DNA of 64,000 nucleotides from Erythrobacter sp. YT30 (lineage in GTDB: Bacteria > Pseudomonadota > Alphaproteobacteria > Sphingomonadales > Sphingomonadaceae). How positions within the stretch are numbered: position 1 is the first letter of the stretch; every line of letters starts with the position of its first letter. A model generated the notes under the pieces. The model saw nothing but the letters and a program-made list of their open reading frames with translations. It was not told the origin of the DNA and did not search any database. The translations under genes were made by a program, and so were the position numbers. Positions 17,867-26,448 of the stretch are shown piece by piece. Location: the NCBI RefSeq assembly GCF_001542875.1, contig NZ_LMAF01000002.1, positions 953,501-1,017,500 on the forward strand. The letters run 5' to 3'.

Positions 17867-17911
17867 TAAACTCACGGTTGCCTGCGCCAGCCAAGGCTCT
17901 ATCTCGGCGCT

Positions 17912-18895
17912 ATGACTGAGACTAAAGCCATTACCCTGAACGGCGAGACACGCCGGACATCTGCCTCTTCCATCGCTGACCTTGTTCGGGAGCTTGAGCT
18001 CGACCCTCAAAAGGTCGCGGTTGAACGCAATGGCGAGATTGTACCGCGCTCAACCTTGGAAGATGCAACCCTCTCCGCTGATGACACGCTGGAAATTGTC
18101 CATTTTGTCGGCGGCGGAGATCGGCAAGACGATACCTGGGAAGTGGCTGGTCGCACATTCAAATCCCGGCTGATCGTCGGCACTGGTAAATACAAGGACT
18201 TCGAACAGAATGCCGCCGCTGTCGAAGCGAGCGGAGCGGATATCGTCACGGTAGCCGTGCGCCGCGTGAATGTTTCGGATCCCAAGGCGCCGATGCTCAC
18301 CGACTTTATCGACCCAAAGAAAATCACTTATCTCCCGAATACGGCCGGGTGCTTTACCGGCGAAGAAGCGGTGCGCACCTTGCGGCTGGCGCGAGAGGCT
18401 GGCGGCTGGGATCTTGTCAAACTGGAAGTTCTGGGCGAGGCGCGCACGCTTTATCCCGATATGCGAGAGACGCTCAAGGCCACCGAAGTGCTTGCGAAGG
18501 AAGGTTTTCTTCCGATGGTCTATTGCGTCGATGATCCGATCGCGGCCAAGCAATTGGAAGATGCGGGCGCGGTGGCCATCATGCCTTTGGGCGCGCCGAT
18601 CGGCTCTGGCCTTGGCATCCAGAACCAGGTGACGATCCGACTGATTGTCGAAGGCGCCAATGTCCCGGTGCTGGTCGATGCGGGCGTTGGAACCGCAAGT
18701 GACGCAGCGGTCGGTATGGAGCTTGGCTGTGACGGCATCTTGATGAACACCGCCATTGCCGAGGCGAAAGACCCCATTCGCATGGCCCGCGCCATGAAAC
18801 TGGCGGTAGAAAGCGGACGCGAAGCCTATCTCGCTGGGCGTATGGGGCGGCGCAAATACGCTGATCCATCAAGCCCGCTGGCTGGATTGATCTAA
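17912..18895 (+). CDS. thiG: ThiS-ThiG fusion (sulfur carrier plus thiazole synthase)
   Basis: 327 residues. Residues 1-66 have a ThiS-like ubiquitin fold ending in the strand [14 protein letters not shown]. Residues about 72-327 are thiazole synthase: [10 protein letters not shown], the Schiff-base lysine region [21 protein letters not shown] and [18 protein letters not shown]. It makes the thiazole phosphate for thiamine. In the fused form the Gly-Gly of ThiS is internal, unlike a free C-terminal carrier. No other thiamine gene is visible here. Confidence 0.92.
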   Translation: MTETKAITLNGETRRTSASSIADLVRELELDPQKVAVERNGEIVPRSTLEDATLSADDTLEIVHFVGGGDRQDDTWEVAGRTFKSRLIVGTGKYKDFEQNAAAVEASGADIVTVAVRRVNVSDPKAPMLTDFIDPKKITYLPNTAGCFTGEEAVRTLRLAREAGGWDLVKLEVLGEARTLYPDMRETLKATEVLAKEGFLPMVYCVDDPIAAKQLEDAGAVAIMPLGAPIGSGLGIQNQVTIRLIVEGANVPVLVDAGVGTASDAAVGMELGCDGILMNTAIAEAKDPIRMARAMKLAVESGREAYLAGRMGRRKYADPSSPLAGLI

Positions 18896-18910
18896 CACTA
18901 GGTTGACAAA

Positions 18911-18927
18911 GGTGACACCGTGTCACC
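18911..18927. repeat. GGTGACAC palindrome and nearby direct copy
   Basis: GGTGACAC and GTGTCACC form an 8-bp perfect dyad with a one-base centre, 15 bp after the thiG stop, and a third GGTGACAC lies at 18985-18992. A TTGACA hexamer (18903-18908) overlaps the zone. It could be an operator for the hypothetical gene at 19170 or a terminator of thiG. No T-run follows. Confidence 0.4.
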
Positions 18928-19169
18928 CTGCAAGATTCGACCATTTCCCAATCCCATCAACGCCTTATCATCCAATTGGGCGCGGGTGACACATTGGGTG
19001 TGAGCGCAAAAAAGGGCCGCTGGTTCTTCAAAGAGCTGAGAGTTCCTTGTCGCAATCGTCTTACGTAGGAAAGCCGCCTGTTGTTTCCCCTCAGCAATTT
19101 CAGCTGCGTATGATTACCGAGTGTTAACCACATTGCCGCACAACACTCCTCAACACCGGGGAGACTATC

Positions 19170-19700
19170 ATGGCGACCACATATTCCGCGTCCACGACCA
19201 TTGCCGAAATGCGCGAATTCGCAAGCTTCACCGCCCAAGAGCAGCGCTATATCAAGCGCAGCCTCGATATTGGCCTTGCGCGGCAAGATGCGTTTAAGCT
19301 GTGGGGCCGGGGCGAGCGTGATTGTATCGCGATCCGACGCCAATATGTCGCCTACCGCGATGTTCAGGCTCTGCGCGAGCTGGTCCCGCAAAATAATGCG
19401 CCGAGCGAGATCGAAAGCTTTATGGGCACCGCTGTTCGCATGGCGGCGTTTGACCTGGGACAAGAGCAGATCAGCAGCTTTTCCGCGTTCCGCTTCCTCT
19501 ACGAACGCCTAATCGGGGCGAAAGCGCGCAATTACCTGCCATCCGTGTTTTGCGCAGCGGCAGCCTTGCCGCAGATCGAACCGGAAAAGCGCAAAGTGTT
19601 GCTGCAATCGCTGAGCGAAGCAGCTGCAATGGCGTCCGGCTGGTCCGAAAGAGCGCCGAGCTTCTATCCTGAATATGTCGAGGATGTTGAAGCAGCTTAA
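19170..19700 (+). CDS. Hypothetical protein, soluble, helix-rich
   Basis: 176 residues, no signal peptide or membrane segment; predicted mostly helical. The N-terminal part (FTAQEQRYIKRSLDIGLARQ) is basic and looks like a short helical regulatory domain, but no family is recognised. A clear GGGGAG box lies 7 bp before the ATG, so it is expressed. Its upstream gap of 274 bp holds the GGTGACAC repeats. Confidence 0.7.
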   Translation: MATTYSASTTIAEMREFASFTAQEQRYIKRSLDIGLARQDAFKLWGRGERDCIAIRRQYVAYRDVQALRELVPQNNAPSEIESFMGTAVRMAAFDLGQEQISSFSAFRFLYERLIGAKARNYLPSVFCAAAALPQIEPEKRKVLLQSLSEAAAMASGWSERAPSFYPEYVEDVEAA

Positions 19701-19757
19701 AGGGGAGGCTTGCTCGCCGATCTGATCCTGGCTCGTTTGCGGCTATGAAGCTGGCGG

Positions 19758-20189
19758 TCAATTAGAGCGCTGCTGAACTCCTCTAACCTGCACAATGAAT
19801 TCAATTAGAAAGGCTGTAACAAGGCTGAACAGGATGAGCCCATTGGCCGCGATAATGCCGGACAGGAGCCTCCAATCCTGACCGATGACGACGTCTCCGA
19901 AACCGAGCGTCGTAAATGAGACCACTGAGAAATAGATTGATTCTTCAAGAGTGCTGAACTGATCAAGCACCATAAACGCGCCGGCCCAGATCCAAACGGA
20001 TACTGTAAGTGCGCTGAGCATCCAGAGCACGACCGCAGATAGCGATAATACCAGTTTCAGGAACCATCTGCCTGAAACCATCCATTTGCGCAGCCTTGCC
20101 AGAACCATTGTCGCGGTTGCGATGAAGCCAACGGTCACAAAGACGGTGATGCAAACTAGCATTGCACCAACGGCTAATTGAATCAGCAC
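19758..20189 (-). CDS. Potassium channel family (two-helix ion channel) protein
   Basis: 143 residues with four hydrophobic segments. The pore region VSFTTLGFGDVVIG contains the selectivity filter TxGFGD of the Ion_trans_2 family. It has no cytoplasmic regulatory domain, so it may form a simple tetrameric channel with partners unknown. The start GTG at 20189 has a GGAAGCAAGG box; an ATG 24 bp inside is an alternative. Lies just after the acyl-CoA synthetase gene's promoter side. Confidence 0.8.
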   Translation of the reverse strand: MLIQLAVGAMLVCITVFVTVGFIATATMVLARLRKWMVSGRWFLKLVLSLSAVVLWMLSALTVSVWIWAGAFMVLDQFSTLEESIYFSVVSFTTLGFGDVVIGQDWRLLSGIIAANGLILFSLVTAFLIEFIVQVRGVQQRSN

Positions 20190-20263
20190 CCTTGCTTCCC
20201 GAATCTGGTCATTCGCTATCGGTTGTCATCAAGATGATTGGCCCAAGCGGCGATTGATCTTTC

Positions 20264-22153
20264 TCAATACAGCCCATCGATGCGCTCTTGATACCGGTCG
20301 CGGATTTTGTGGCGGCGGATCTTCATGCTTGGCGTCATCTCTTCGTTTTCGATGGAGAAAGCTTCATCCGCGAATTCGTACTTGCGCACTTTCTCGACAA
20401 CCGACAGCTCTGCATTTGTCCGGTCCACCGCTTCGCGCACCGCTTTCTTGAAAACTGGAAGGTCTTGCAGCGCTTTCATGTCGAATTTCTCGCCATTCGC
20501 GCGGGACCATTCGAGCGCCCATTCTGCATCGGGCACGATCAGGCCGACGACATAGGGCCGCTTGTCGCCTGACACCATCGCTTGCGCGATTTCGGGTTGC
20601 AGGGTCAGCATGCCCTCAATCTTTTGCGGCGCGACATTATCGCCCTTGTCATTGACGATCATGTCCTTCTTGCGATCGGTGATCACAATCCGACCCTTGT
20701 GATCCAGATGCCCGATATCGCCCGTGTGTAGCCATGGTCTGCTATCGGGCTCGTTCGGGTCGGTTTGCAAGGTGCGCGCGGTTTCCGCTTCATTGCGCCA
20801 GTATCCGTGCATCACCAGCTCGCCCCGGCACAGAATTTCGCCATCGTCGGCGATTTTCACCTCAACATGACGAAGCGGCGGACCGACTGTATCCATCTTC
20901 AAACCCACAGCGGGGCGGTTGCAACTGATGACTGGGCCCGCCTCTGTCTGGCCATATCCCTGCAACATGGTGAGGCCCATCGCGTCAAAGAAATTGCCAA
21001 CATCGGGATTGAGCGGCGCGCCGCCTGACACCAGCGCTTTCAGACGGCCGCCAAACTTGGCACGAATTTTTGGGCGCAGGGTTTTCTCGACGATCAGATC
21101 GAGCGGCCGATCGCGCTTGCGTTTCTTGCCCTCTTTCGAATTCTCGCTGATCTTCAGGGCGCTGCCCATCATAAAGCGCGCGACTTTGCCCTGTTTTTCG
21201 ATCTGCTTCATGATCCGCGTGCGCAGCACTTCGAACAGGCGCGGAACAACTACCATCAGGGTCGGCCGTGTTTCTTCGATATTTGAAGCGAGTTTTTCAA
21301 GGCCTTCGGAATAGAATATCTCTGCGCCCACTGCGATGGGCAGATATTGACCGCCGGAATGCTCGTAAGCATGCGATAGCGGCAAGAATGACAAGAACCG
21401 CTCTTCCTCGACGCCGAAATCGTTGATCAGCACTTCGGCTGCGCCCGCTGCATTGCACAGGATTGCGCCGTGGTGCTGTTTCACCCCGCGCGGCGCGCCG
21501 CCGGTGCCGCTGGTGTAAATGAGACAAGCGGTCGCTTCTCGCTGTATGCTCGCAATGCGATTATCGACCGCCTTGCGCGCCTTGCCATAATCGCCCGTCA
21601 CCAGATCGTCCCAACGGTGGTAGTCGAACGAGCCTGATTGCTTGCGCTGGAGATCATCGATCCCGATCACATGCTCGATCATGCCGGTTGAACCGATAGC
21701 CTCTACCACCGGCCCCAGCAGTTTCTCGGTCGATACGATGATTGCGCGCGCGCCCGAATTATCGAGGATATGCGCGTGATCGCGGCGTGTATTGGTGGTG
21801 TATGTGGGAACTGAGATGCACCCGGCAGCCATGATCGCGAGGTCGGCAATGCACCATTCGGGGCGATTTTCGGAAACAAGCGCTACGCGGTCGCCATCGC
21901 CAAGACCAAGCGCGCGCAGGCTTTCAGCGAGCAGGCAAACCTGTTCGGTGACATCGCGCCAGCTTTGCGTGGTCCATTCGCCATCAACCTTGCGTCCCAG
22001 GAACGGCGCATCGCCTTTTGCATCGGCGCGGGTCAGGAACAGGTCGACAAGGTTTAGAGCGCCATCAATATCTTGCAGCAACGGGTCGTCATTGGGATTG
22101 ACGACTGGCCGGTCACTGATGGGCAGACTGTTTGCGGTGGTGGGGGCGTGCAC
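20264..22153 (-). CDS. Long-chain acyl-CoA synthetase (AMP-dependent)
   Basis: 629 residues of the AMP-binding superfamily. The P-loop is YTSGTGGAPRGV (residue 200), then LPLSHAYEHSGG, GYGQTEAGP and the hinge region HTGDIGHLDHKGRIVITDRKKDMI. It activates fatty acids through an acyl-adenylate to acyl-CoA; chain-length specificity is inferred from family resemblance to FadD15-like proteins. The GTG start has a strong AGGAGGA box, about 13 bp upstream, with an in-frame ATT close to it. Confidence 0.9.
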   Translation of the reverse strand: MHAPTTANSLPISDRPVVNPNDDPLLQDIDGALNLVDLFLTRADAKGDAPFLGRKVDGEWTTQSWRDVTEQVCLLAESLRALGLGDGDRVALVSENRPEWCIADLAIMAAGCISVPTYTTNTRRDHAHILDNSGARAIIVSTEKLLGPVVEAIGSTGMIEHVIGIDDLQRKQSGSFDYHRWDDLVTGDYGKARKAVDNRIASIQREATACLIYTSGTGGAPRGVKQHHGAILCNAAGAAEVLINDFGVEEERFLSFLPLSHAYEHSGGQYLPIAVGAEIFYSEGLEKLASNIEETRPTLMVVVPRLFEVLRTRIMKQIEKQGKVARFMMGSALKISENSKEGKKRKRDRPLDLIVEKTLRPKIRAKFGGRLKALVSGGAPLNPDVGNFFDAMGLTMLQGYGQTEAGPVISCNRPAVGLKMDTVGPPLRHVEVKIADDGEILCRGELVMHGYWRNEAETARTLQTDPNEPDSRPWLHTGDIGHLDHKGRIVITDRKKDMIVNDKGDNVAPQKIEGMLTLQPEIAQAMVSGDKRPYVVGLIVPDAEWALEWSRANGEKFDMKALQDLPVFKKAVREAVDRTNAELSVVEKVRKYEFADEAFSIENEEMTPSMKIRRHKIRDRYQERIDGLY

Positions 22154-22296
22154 GGAAATGGCTCCTCCTAGGCGACCAATTGGGCCTGGCTCACCCGATC
22201 TTTGCCGGGTTTCAACGTGTGATTGCTTTTCAAAATAGTCCTTGATCGCCGTAGCGGCAAGCGCAAGCGGTCAATGCTCCCCTGCATTCGAAGGCA

Positions 22297-24051
22297 TCAG
22301 GGGATATCGCCAGCGCCGTCATCGCTTTGCGAAACGGGTTCATAACTCAGTAGCGGAGCGACACGCGGATCGCTGGCCACTTCCCAGCCTGTCGGTGTGC
22401 GGCGCAAGGCGTTGGCCTTGCCGCGCGGGGACAACAAGCGGATATCGCCATGGCCGCGCGATTGCAGCTCTTCGACCAGGTCTTCGACAACGCTGCCTTT
22501 TTCGGTAATCGCGACTGATCCAAACGACATGAGGAGAGGCATTGCGAGTGCTTCTTCAGCGGTCATGCCGAAATCGATAACACCGATTATGGAGCGGGTG
22601 ACCTGCACCGGAATGGTTGGCCCGCCTGCAGCGCCGATCACCAGAACCACCTCGCCCCGATCATCGAAAACAATGGTCGGTGCCATGGAGGAACGCGGGC
22701 GTTTGCCGCCTTCAACCCGGTTTGCAACAGGCTTGCCATCCATTTCGGGCGACAAGCTGAAATCGGTAAGCTCGTTATTGAGGAAGAACCCTTCGAAAAA
22801 CAGGCCAGAACCCCATGCGCCCTCGATTGTGGAGGTGTAGCTGATCGCATTGCCATCAGAGTCTGTGACGGAGAAATGGGTGGTCCCGTTTTCGGGCGGT
22901 TCATCACCATCCGCGCGGGCAAGGGGCGCCCCGGGCGGGGTGCCCGCTTCGGCCTTGTCGAGTGCTTTCGTCGGATCGATCAAAGCAGAGCGCGAGGCGA
23001 CGTAATCGCGATCAAGCAGCCCTTCCACCGGCACCGCGACAAAGTCGGCATCGCCAATATACATTTCCCGATCAGCATAGGCGATGCGCTGCGATTCGAG
23101 GAACACGTGCCAGAATTCCGCGCTTTCCGGACCCATTTCGGCAAGGTCAAAGCGTTCAAGCTGGCCCAGCATTTGAGCGACGGCGACACCGCCCGATGAT
23201 GGCGGACCCATGCCGCACACCGTGTATGCGCGGTATGAATAGCAGACCGGCGCGCGCTTTTTTGCCGCATAAGACGTGATATCGCTTTCGCTCATTTTGC
23301 CATCCTGCGGCGTCTCGCCTGCGATGTAGGATGCGAGCGCTGCTGCTTGCGCCTCATACATGGCTGATGGGCCATCTTTGGCAAGCATCTCGAATGTCTT
23401 GGCGAGAGCTGGCACTTTGATCACCGATCCTACAGGGAGCGCTTCACCATCAGGTCCGAAATAAATCGCGCGGGCGGCGTCGGAATTGCCGGCGCGTTCG
23501 GCGCGGCTTTTGATTGATTCGTGGAGGCGGCGGTTTACGCGAAACCCGTCGCGGGCAAGCGCAATGGCGGGCTGGAACAGATCCGCCCAAGGCAGCTTTC
23601 CATGCTCCGCATGCGCCTTAGCGGCGAGTGCGATGTTGCCGGGGACACCGACACTCAGGCCCGAAAGGACTCGCTTTTCGAACGGTAGCCGCTCGCCATC
23701 TTCATCGAGGAAGCGTGTGCCCGTGGCAGTCGCAGGCGCTGTTTCGCGGCCATCATATGTGATGATGCCCTCATCGCTTGCACGCACCATGAATCCGCCC
23801 CCGCCAATGCCGGAGCTTTGTGGTTCGACGACAGTCAGCGCGAGCATCACTGCTATCCCTGCATCGGTGGCTGACCCGCCTTTTTCGAGCATTGCCTCGC
23901 CAGCAGCGGTGGCGCGCGGATCAGCCGAACTCACCGCGCCATCGAGAGCGGTGGCCGCGCCGGTTTCCACTGCGGCTTCAGCGTTTTGGTAGGGAGCGCA
24001 GGCTGAAAGAGCGACCGCGCCAAGCATTGTAAAAGCCAAAGGAAGTTTCAT
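22297..24051 (-). CDS. ggt: Gamma-glutamyltransferase, lipoprotein or periplasmic
   Basis: 584 residues. The N terminus MKLPLAFTMLGAVALSACAP has a lipobox-like LSAC. The enzyme body shows the GGT signatures: ATDAGIAVMLALTVVEPQSSG and, at the autoprocessing site, PPENGTTHFSVTDSDG, where the Thr after the Gly is the nucleophile generating large and small subunits. It transfers or hydrolyses the gamma-glutamyl group of glutathione in the periplasm. Ends 11 bp after the pyrD stop, so likely co-transcribed with pyrD. Confidence 0.93.
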   Translation of the reverse strand: MKLPLAFTMLGAVALSACAPYQNAEAAVETGAATALDGAVSSADPRATAAGEAMLEKGGSATDAGIAVMLALTVVEPQSSGIGGGGFMVRASDEGIITYDGRETAPATATGTRFLDEDGERLPFEKRVLSGLSVGVPGNIALAAKAHAEHGKLPWADLFQPAIALARDGFRVNRRLHESIKSRAERAGNSDAARAIYFGPDGEALPVGSVIKVPALAKTFEMLAKDGPSAMYEAQAAALASYIAGETPQDGKMSESDITSYAAKKRAPVCYSYRAYTVCGMGPPSSGGVAVAQMLGQLERFDLAEMGPESAEFWHVFLESQRIAYADREMYIGDADFVAVPVEGLLDRDYVASRSALIDPTKALDKAEAGTPPGAPLARADGDEPPENGTTHFSVTDSDGNAISYTSTIEGAWGSGLFFEGFFLNNELTDFSLSPEMDGKPVANRVEGGKRPRSSMAPTIVFDDRGEVVLVIGAAGGPTIPVQVTRSIIGVIDFGMTAEEALAMPLLMSFGSVAITEKGSVVEDLVEELQSRGHGDIRLLSPRGKANALRRTPTGWEVASDPRVAPLLSYEPVSQSDDGAGDIP

Positions 24052-24061
24052 GCGCGTCGTG

Positions 24062-25114
24062 CTATTCGCTTCCCACCGCATCTGCAATGTTTGCAAAGCC
24101 ATCGCGGCGCATCAATTGGTGAAGCCCCTTCACGATTTCGCCGCCAAGACCCGGCCCTTCATAGACCATAGCCGAATACAATTGAACGAGGTTTGCGCCC
24201 GCCTTGATACGCTCCCAGGCGTGCTCTGCTGATCCTATTCCGCCCACGCCAATCAAGGGTATCTCGCCGCCCGTTGCTTTGCGAAAATCTCGTACGCGCT
24301 GCAAAGCGAGCGTACGCAGCGGCTCTCCTGAAAGGCCACCAGTCTCTCCCGCATGATGGGATCGCAGGTTGGGCCGCGAGATTGTCGTGTTTGATACAAT
24401 CAGCGCACCGAGCCTCTTTTCCAGAGCGATCCGGGCAATCGCATCGATGTCGGCTGGCTCCAGATCGGGTGCAACTTTGAGGAATATCGGCGGCGGACTG
24501 TCCGCGCACACAGCATCGCGCGCGGCAATCACTCCATCGACAAGGGCGGCAAGAGCGCTTTCATCCTGAAGCGCGCGCAGGCCCGGCGTGTTGGGCGAGG
24601 AAACGTTGACCGCCAGATAGCTCGCAAAAGGGGCCATGATCCTAGCCATCTCGGCATAATCGGCGATGCGATCATCGGAATCCTTGTTCGCGCCAACATT
24701 GATGCCAACCACGCCCGGTCTTCCAGATCGCGCCCTCAATCGCTCCAATGCCGCAGCAGCTCCGGCGTTGTTGAAACCCATCCGATTGATCACGGCATTG
24801 TCTTCAACGAGGCGAAACAGGCGCGGCTTGGGATTGCCGGCCTGCGGGCGCGGCGTAATCGATCCGACTTCGGTGAAGCCAAACCCAAGGCCGAGTAGCG
24901 CGTCGGGCACTTCGGCATCCTTATCAAAGCCGGCGGCAACCCCAACGGGATTGGGAAAGTGCACGCCCGCCACTTCGATCGCCAAAGGGCCAGACTGATC
25001 TGCGCTTTTTGAGCCAGAACGAATCGGTAAAGCCCGTAATCCAGCGATCGCCAGACGGTGCCCGGTTTCAGAATCGAGCGCGAAAAGCGCCGGTTTGAGC
25101 AATTTGAAAAGCAT
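24062..25114 (-). CDS. pyrD: Dihydroorotate dehydrogenase (quinone), class 2
   Basis: 350 residues with the class-2 features: an N-terminal helix for membrane association (MLFKLLKPALFALDSETGHR), the FMN-binding VGVAAGFDKDAE, the VNVSSPNTPGLR segment with the catalytic Ser, and the phosphate-binding GVGGIGSAEHAWERIKAGA. It oxidises dihydroorotate to orotate in pyrimidine synthesis, feeding electrons to the quinone pool. It is followed by ggt. Confidence 0.95.
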   Translation of the reverse strand: MLFKLLKPALFALDSETGHRLAIAGLRALPIRSGSKSADQSGPLAIEVAGVHFPNPVGVAAGFDKDAEVPDALLGLGFGFTEVGSITPRPQAGNPKPRLFRLVEDNAVINRMGFNNAGAAAALERLRARSGRPGVVGINVGANKDSDDRIADYAEMARIMAPFASYLAVNVSSPNTPGLRALQDESALAALVDGVIAARDAVCADSPPPIFLKVAPDLEPADIDAIARIALEKRLGALIVSNTTISRPNLRSHHAGETGGLSGEPLRTLALQRVRDFRKATGGEIPLIGVGGIGSAEHAWERIKAGANLVQLYSAMVYEGPGLGGEIVKGLHQLMRRDGFANIADAVGSE

Positions 25115-25269
25115 GAAAGAGCGCTATGGCAAAATTTTTTCGCCTGTCGAGTGAAAGGATTTGAAGGGCGCTTTCCAACAAAACCGCTGACTTTGCTGAC
25201 ATGCACTGTTTGCAAGTTTGGTTAATTATCTCACTATTTTCGCTCGGTAGTCACTCTTGTCGTTTGCAT

Positions 25270-25389
25270 ACAATTCTCTCGCACCTTCCCAGTCTAGATC
25301 AATCCCTGCGACCCGAAGGGCTCGGAGCAGCAATGCGAAGAGTTCCTCAACTCAAATGGGCGGTCCCGAAATGGGGCCGCCCTTTTTTT
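25270..25389 (+). ncRNA. Candidate small RNA with CCTC loop and intrinsic terminator
   Basis: The 326-bp gap between divergent pyrD and the AraC gene ends with a strong plus-strand terminator although no plus-strand gene precedes it, so a short transcript must stop there. Before it are two hairpins: CTGC/GCAG with an inner CCC-GAA-GGG stem (25306-25330), and GAGTT-CCTC-AACTC (25340-25353) with an exposed CCTC loop, complementary to ribosome binding sites. The 5' end is only a guess, based on a TACAAT hexamer near 25268. A cis-acting leader of the AraC gene is an alternative. Confidence 0.45.
25358..25389 (+). terminator. Strong Rho-independent terminator
   Basis: A 10-bp GC-rich stem (GGGCGGTCCC with GGGGCCGCCC, one G-U pair), 5-base loop GAAAT, followed by seven T. 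It lies 52 bp before the AraC start and marks the 3' end of the candidate sRNA. Confidence 0.9.
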
Positions 25390-25440
25390 GTGTCAAATCA
25401 ACGCAAAACCGCCTAGTGCTCGCGCCAAAGAGACTATGCG

Positions 25441-26445
25441 ATGAAGCAATCCAAGCCTGAACCTCAGAACGCGGTCCGTAAGGACATCGCAAAAGCCGCG
25501 TCTGAATCGAGCCTGGAACTCACTGCATCTTCGCTGATCTCGATTGATTACATCGCCCCGCCCGCCGCGGTAAGCGATTACATCACGACGCTCTATCACT
25601 TTCGCTGCGATGAAAAGGTCATCCGCGATATCCAACCATCATCGGTGGGACACCTTAGCCTGTTCGCACGCGGCAAGGGTGAGATGTATTTCCGCGAAGG
25701 ACATGTCGATCCCAATCCTCCGGTCGCAATGCTCACCCCGCTTGCCAACGCAACGCCGTTTTTCGTCGATGGCCCCATGCATATCATGGGCGCAGCGCTT
25801 ACACCGTTAGGTTGGGCGGCTTTGACCGGGCTTCATGCTGGAGAATGCGGCAATCGTCTGATGGATGCGGGCGAGATCTTGGGCGACGAGGCCGGTGCAT
25901 GGGGCGAGCGGCTGATCGCGGAATACCTGGACGGTTCAAAGTCAGGGCGCGAATGCGCGCTTGAAGTTGGAGATTTCATCGGTCGCATCGCAAAGCCGAT
26001 CAATCCACGCCATGTGGATCTTATTCGGATCGTGAACATGTGGCTCGGCTCCTCGTTCAATCCCGACGTCAACGAATTGATGGAGCAGGCCGCCTATTCT
26101 GAGCGCCAGGTGCAACGCCTGGTCGAGCGTTACTTCGGCCTCCCCCCAAAAGACATCGCGCGTAAATACCGCGCCTTGCGGGCAGCGGCACTGCTTTCAT
26201 TCCCCTCGCTTACGCCTGATTATGAGGCGGCGCTGGGCGACGCGTTCTTTGATCAGTCGCACATGATACGCGAGATAAACCGCTTTGTGGGCCGCACGCC
26301 TGCGCGGCTCGGCAATGATGACAGCCCCTTCCTTAACGAGATGATCGCGCCGCGAAACTTGCGCGAGCTCGATACGCGATGGGGCGACAATTCCGAAGTG
26401 CTTCGCCCGATTGTCGATATCGGCAAAGACGACCTGAAAGGATAA
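25441..26445 (+). CDS. AraC-family transcriptional regulator (copy 1)
   Basis: 334 residues. An N-terminal sensor part of about 180 residues is followed by an AraC-type HTH, seen from about residue 210 (ELMEQAAYSERQVQRLVERY, then PPKDIARKYRALRAAALL). It is followed 3 bp later by the DUF885 gene and is paralogous to the regulator at 28.4 kb. Both have similar length and the same closing segment (FFDQSHMIREINRFVG against FVDQPHMIRELRRFCG). The ligand is unknown. Confidence 0.85.
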   Translation: MKQSKPEPQNAVRKDIAKAASESSLELTASSLISIDYIAPPAAVSDYITTLYHFRCDEKVIRDIQPSSVGHLSLFARGKGEMYFREGHVDPNPPVAMLTPLANATPFFVDGPMHIMGAALTPLGWAALTGLHAGECGNRLMDAGEILGDEAGAWGERLIAEYLDGSKSGRECALEVGDFIGRIAKPINPRHVDLIRIVNMWLGSSFNPDVNELMEQAAYSERQVQRLVERYFGLPPKDIARKYRALRAAALLSFPSLTPDYEAALGDAFFDQSHMIREINRFVGRTPARLGNDDSPFLNEMIAPRNLRELDTRWGDNSEVLRPIVDIGKDDLKG

Positions 26446-26448
26446 TTC

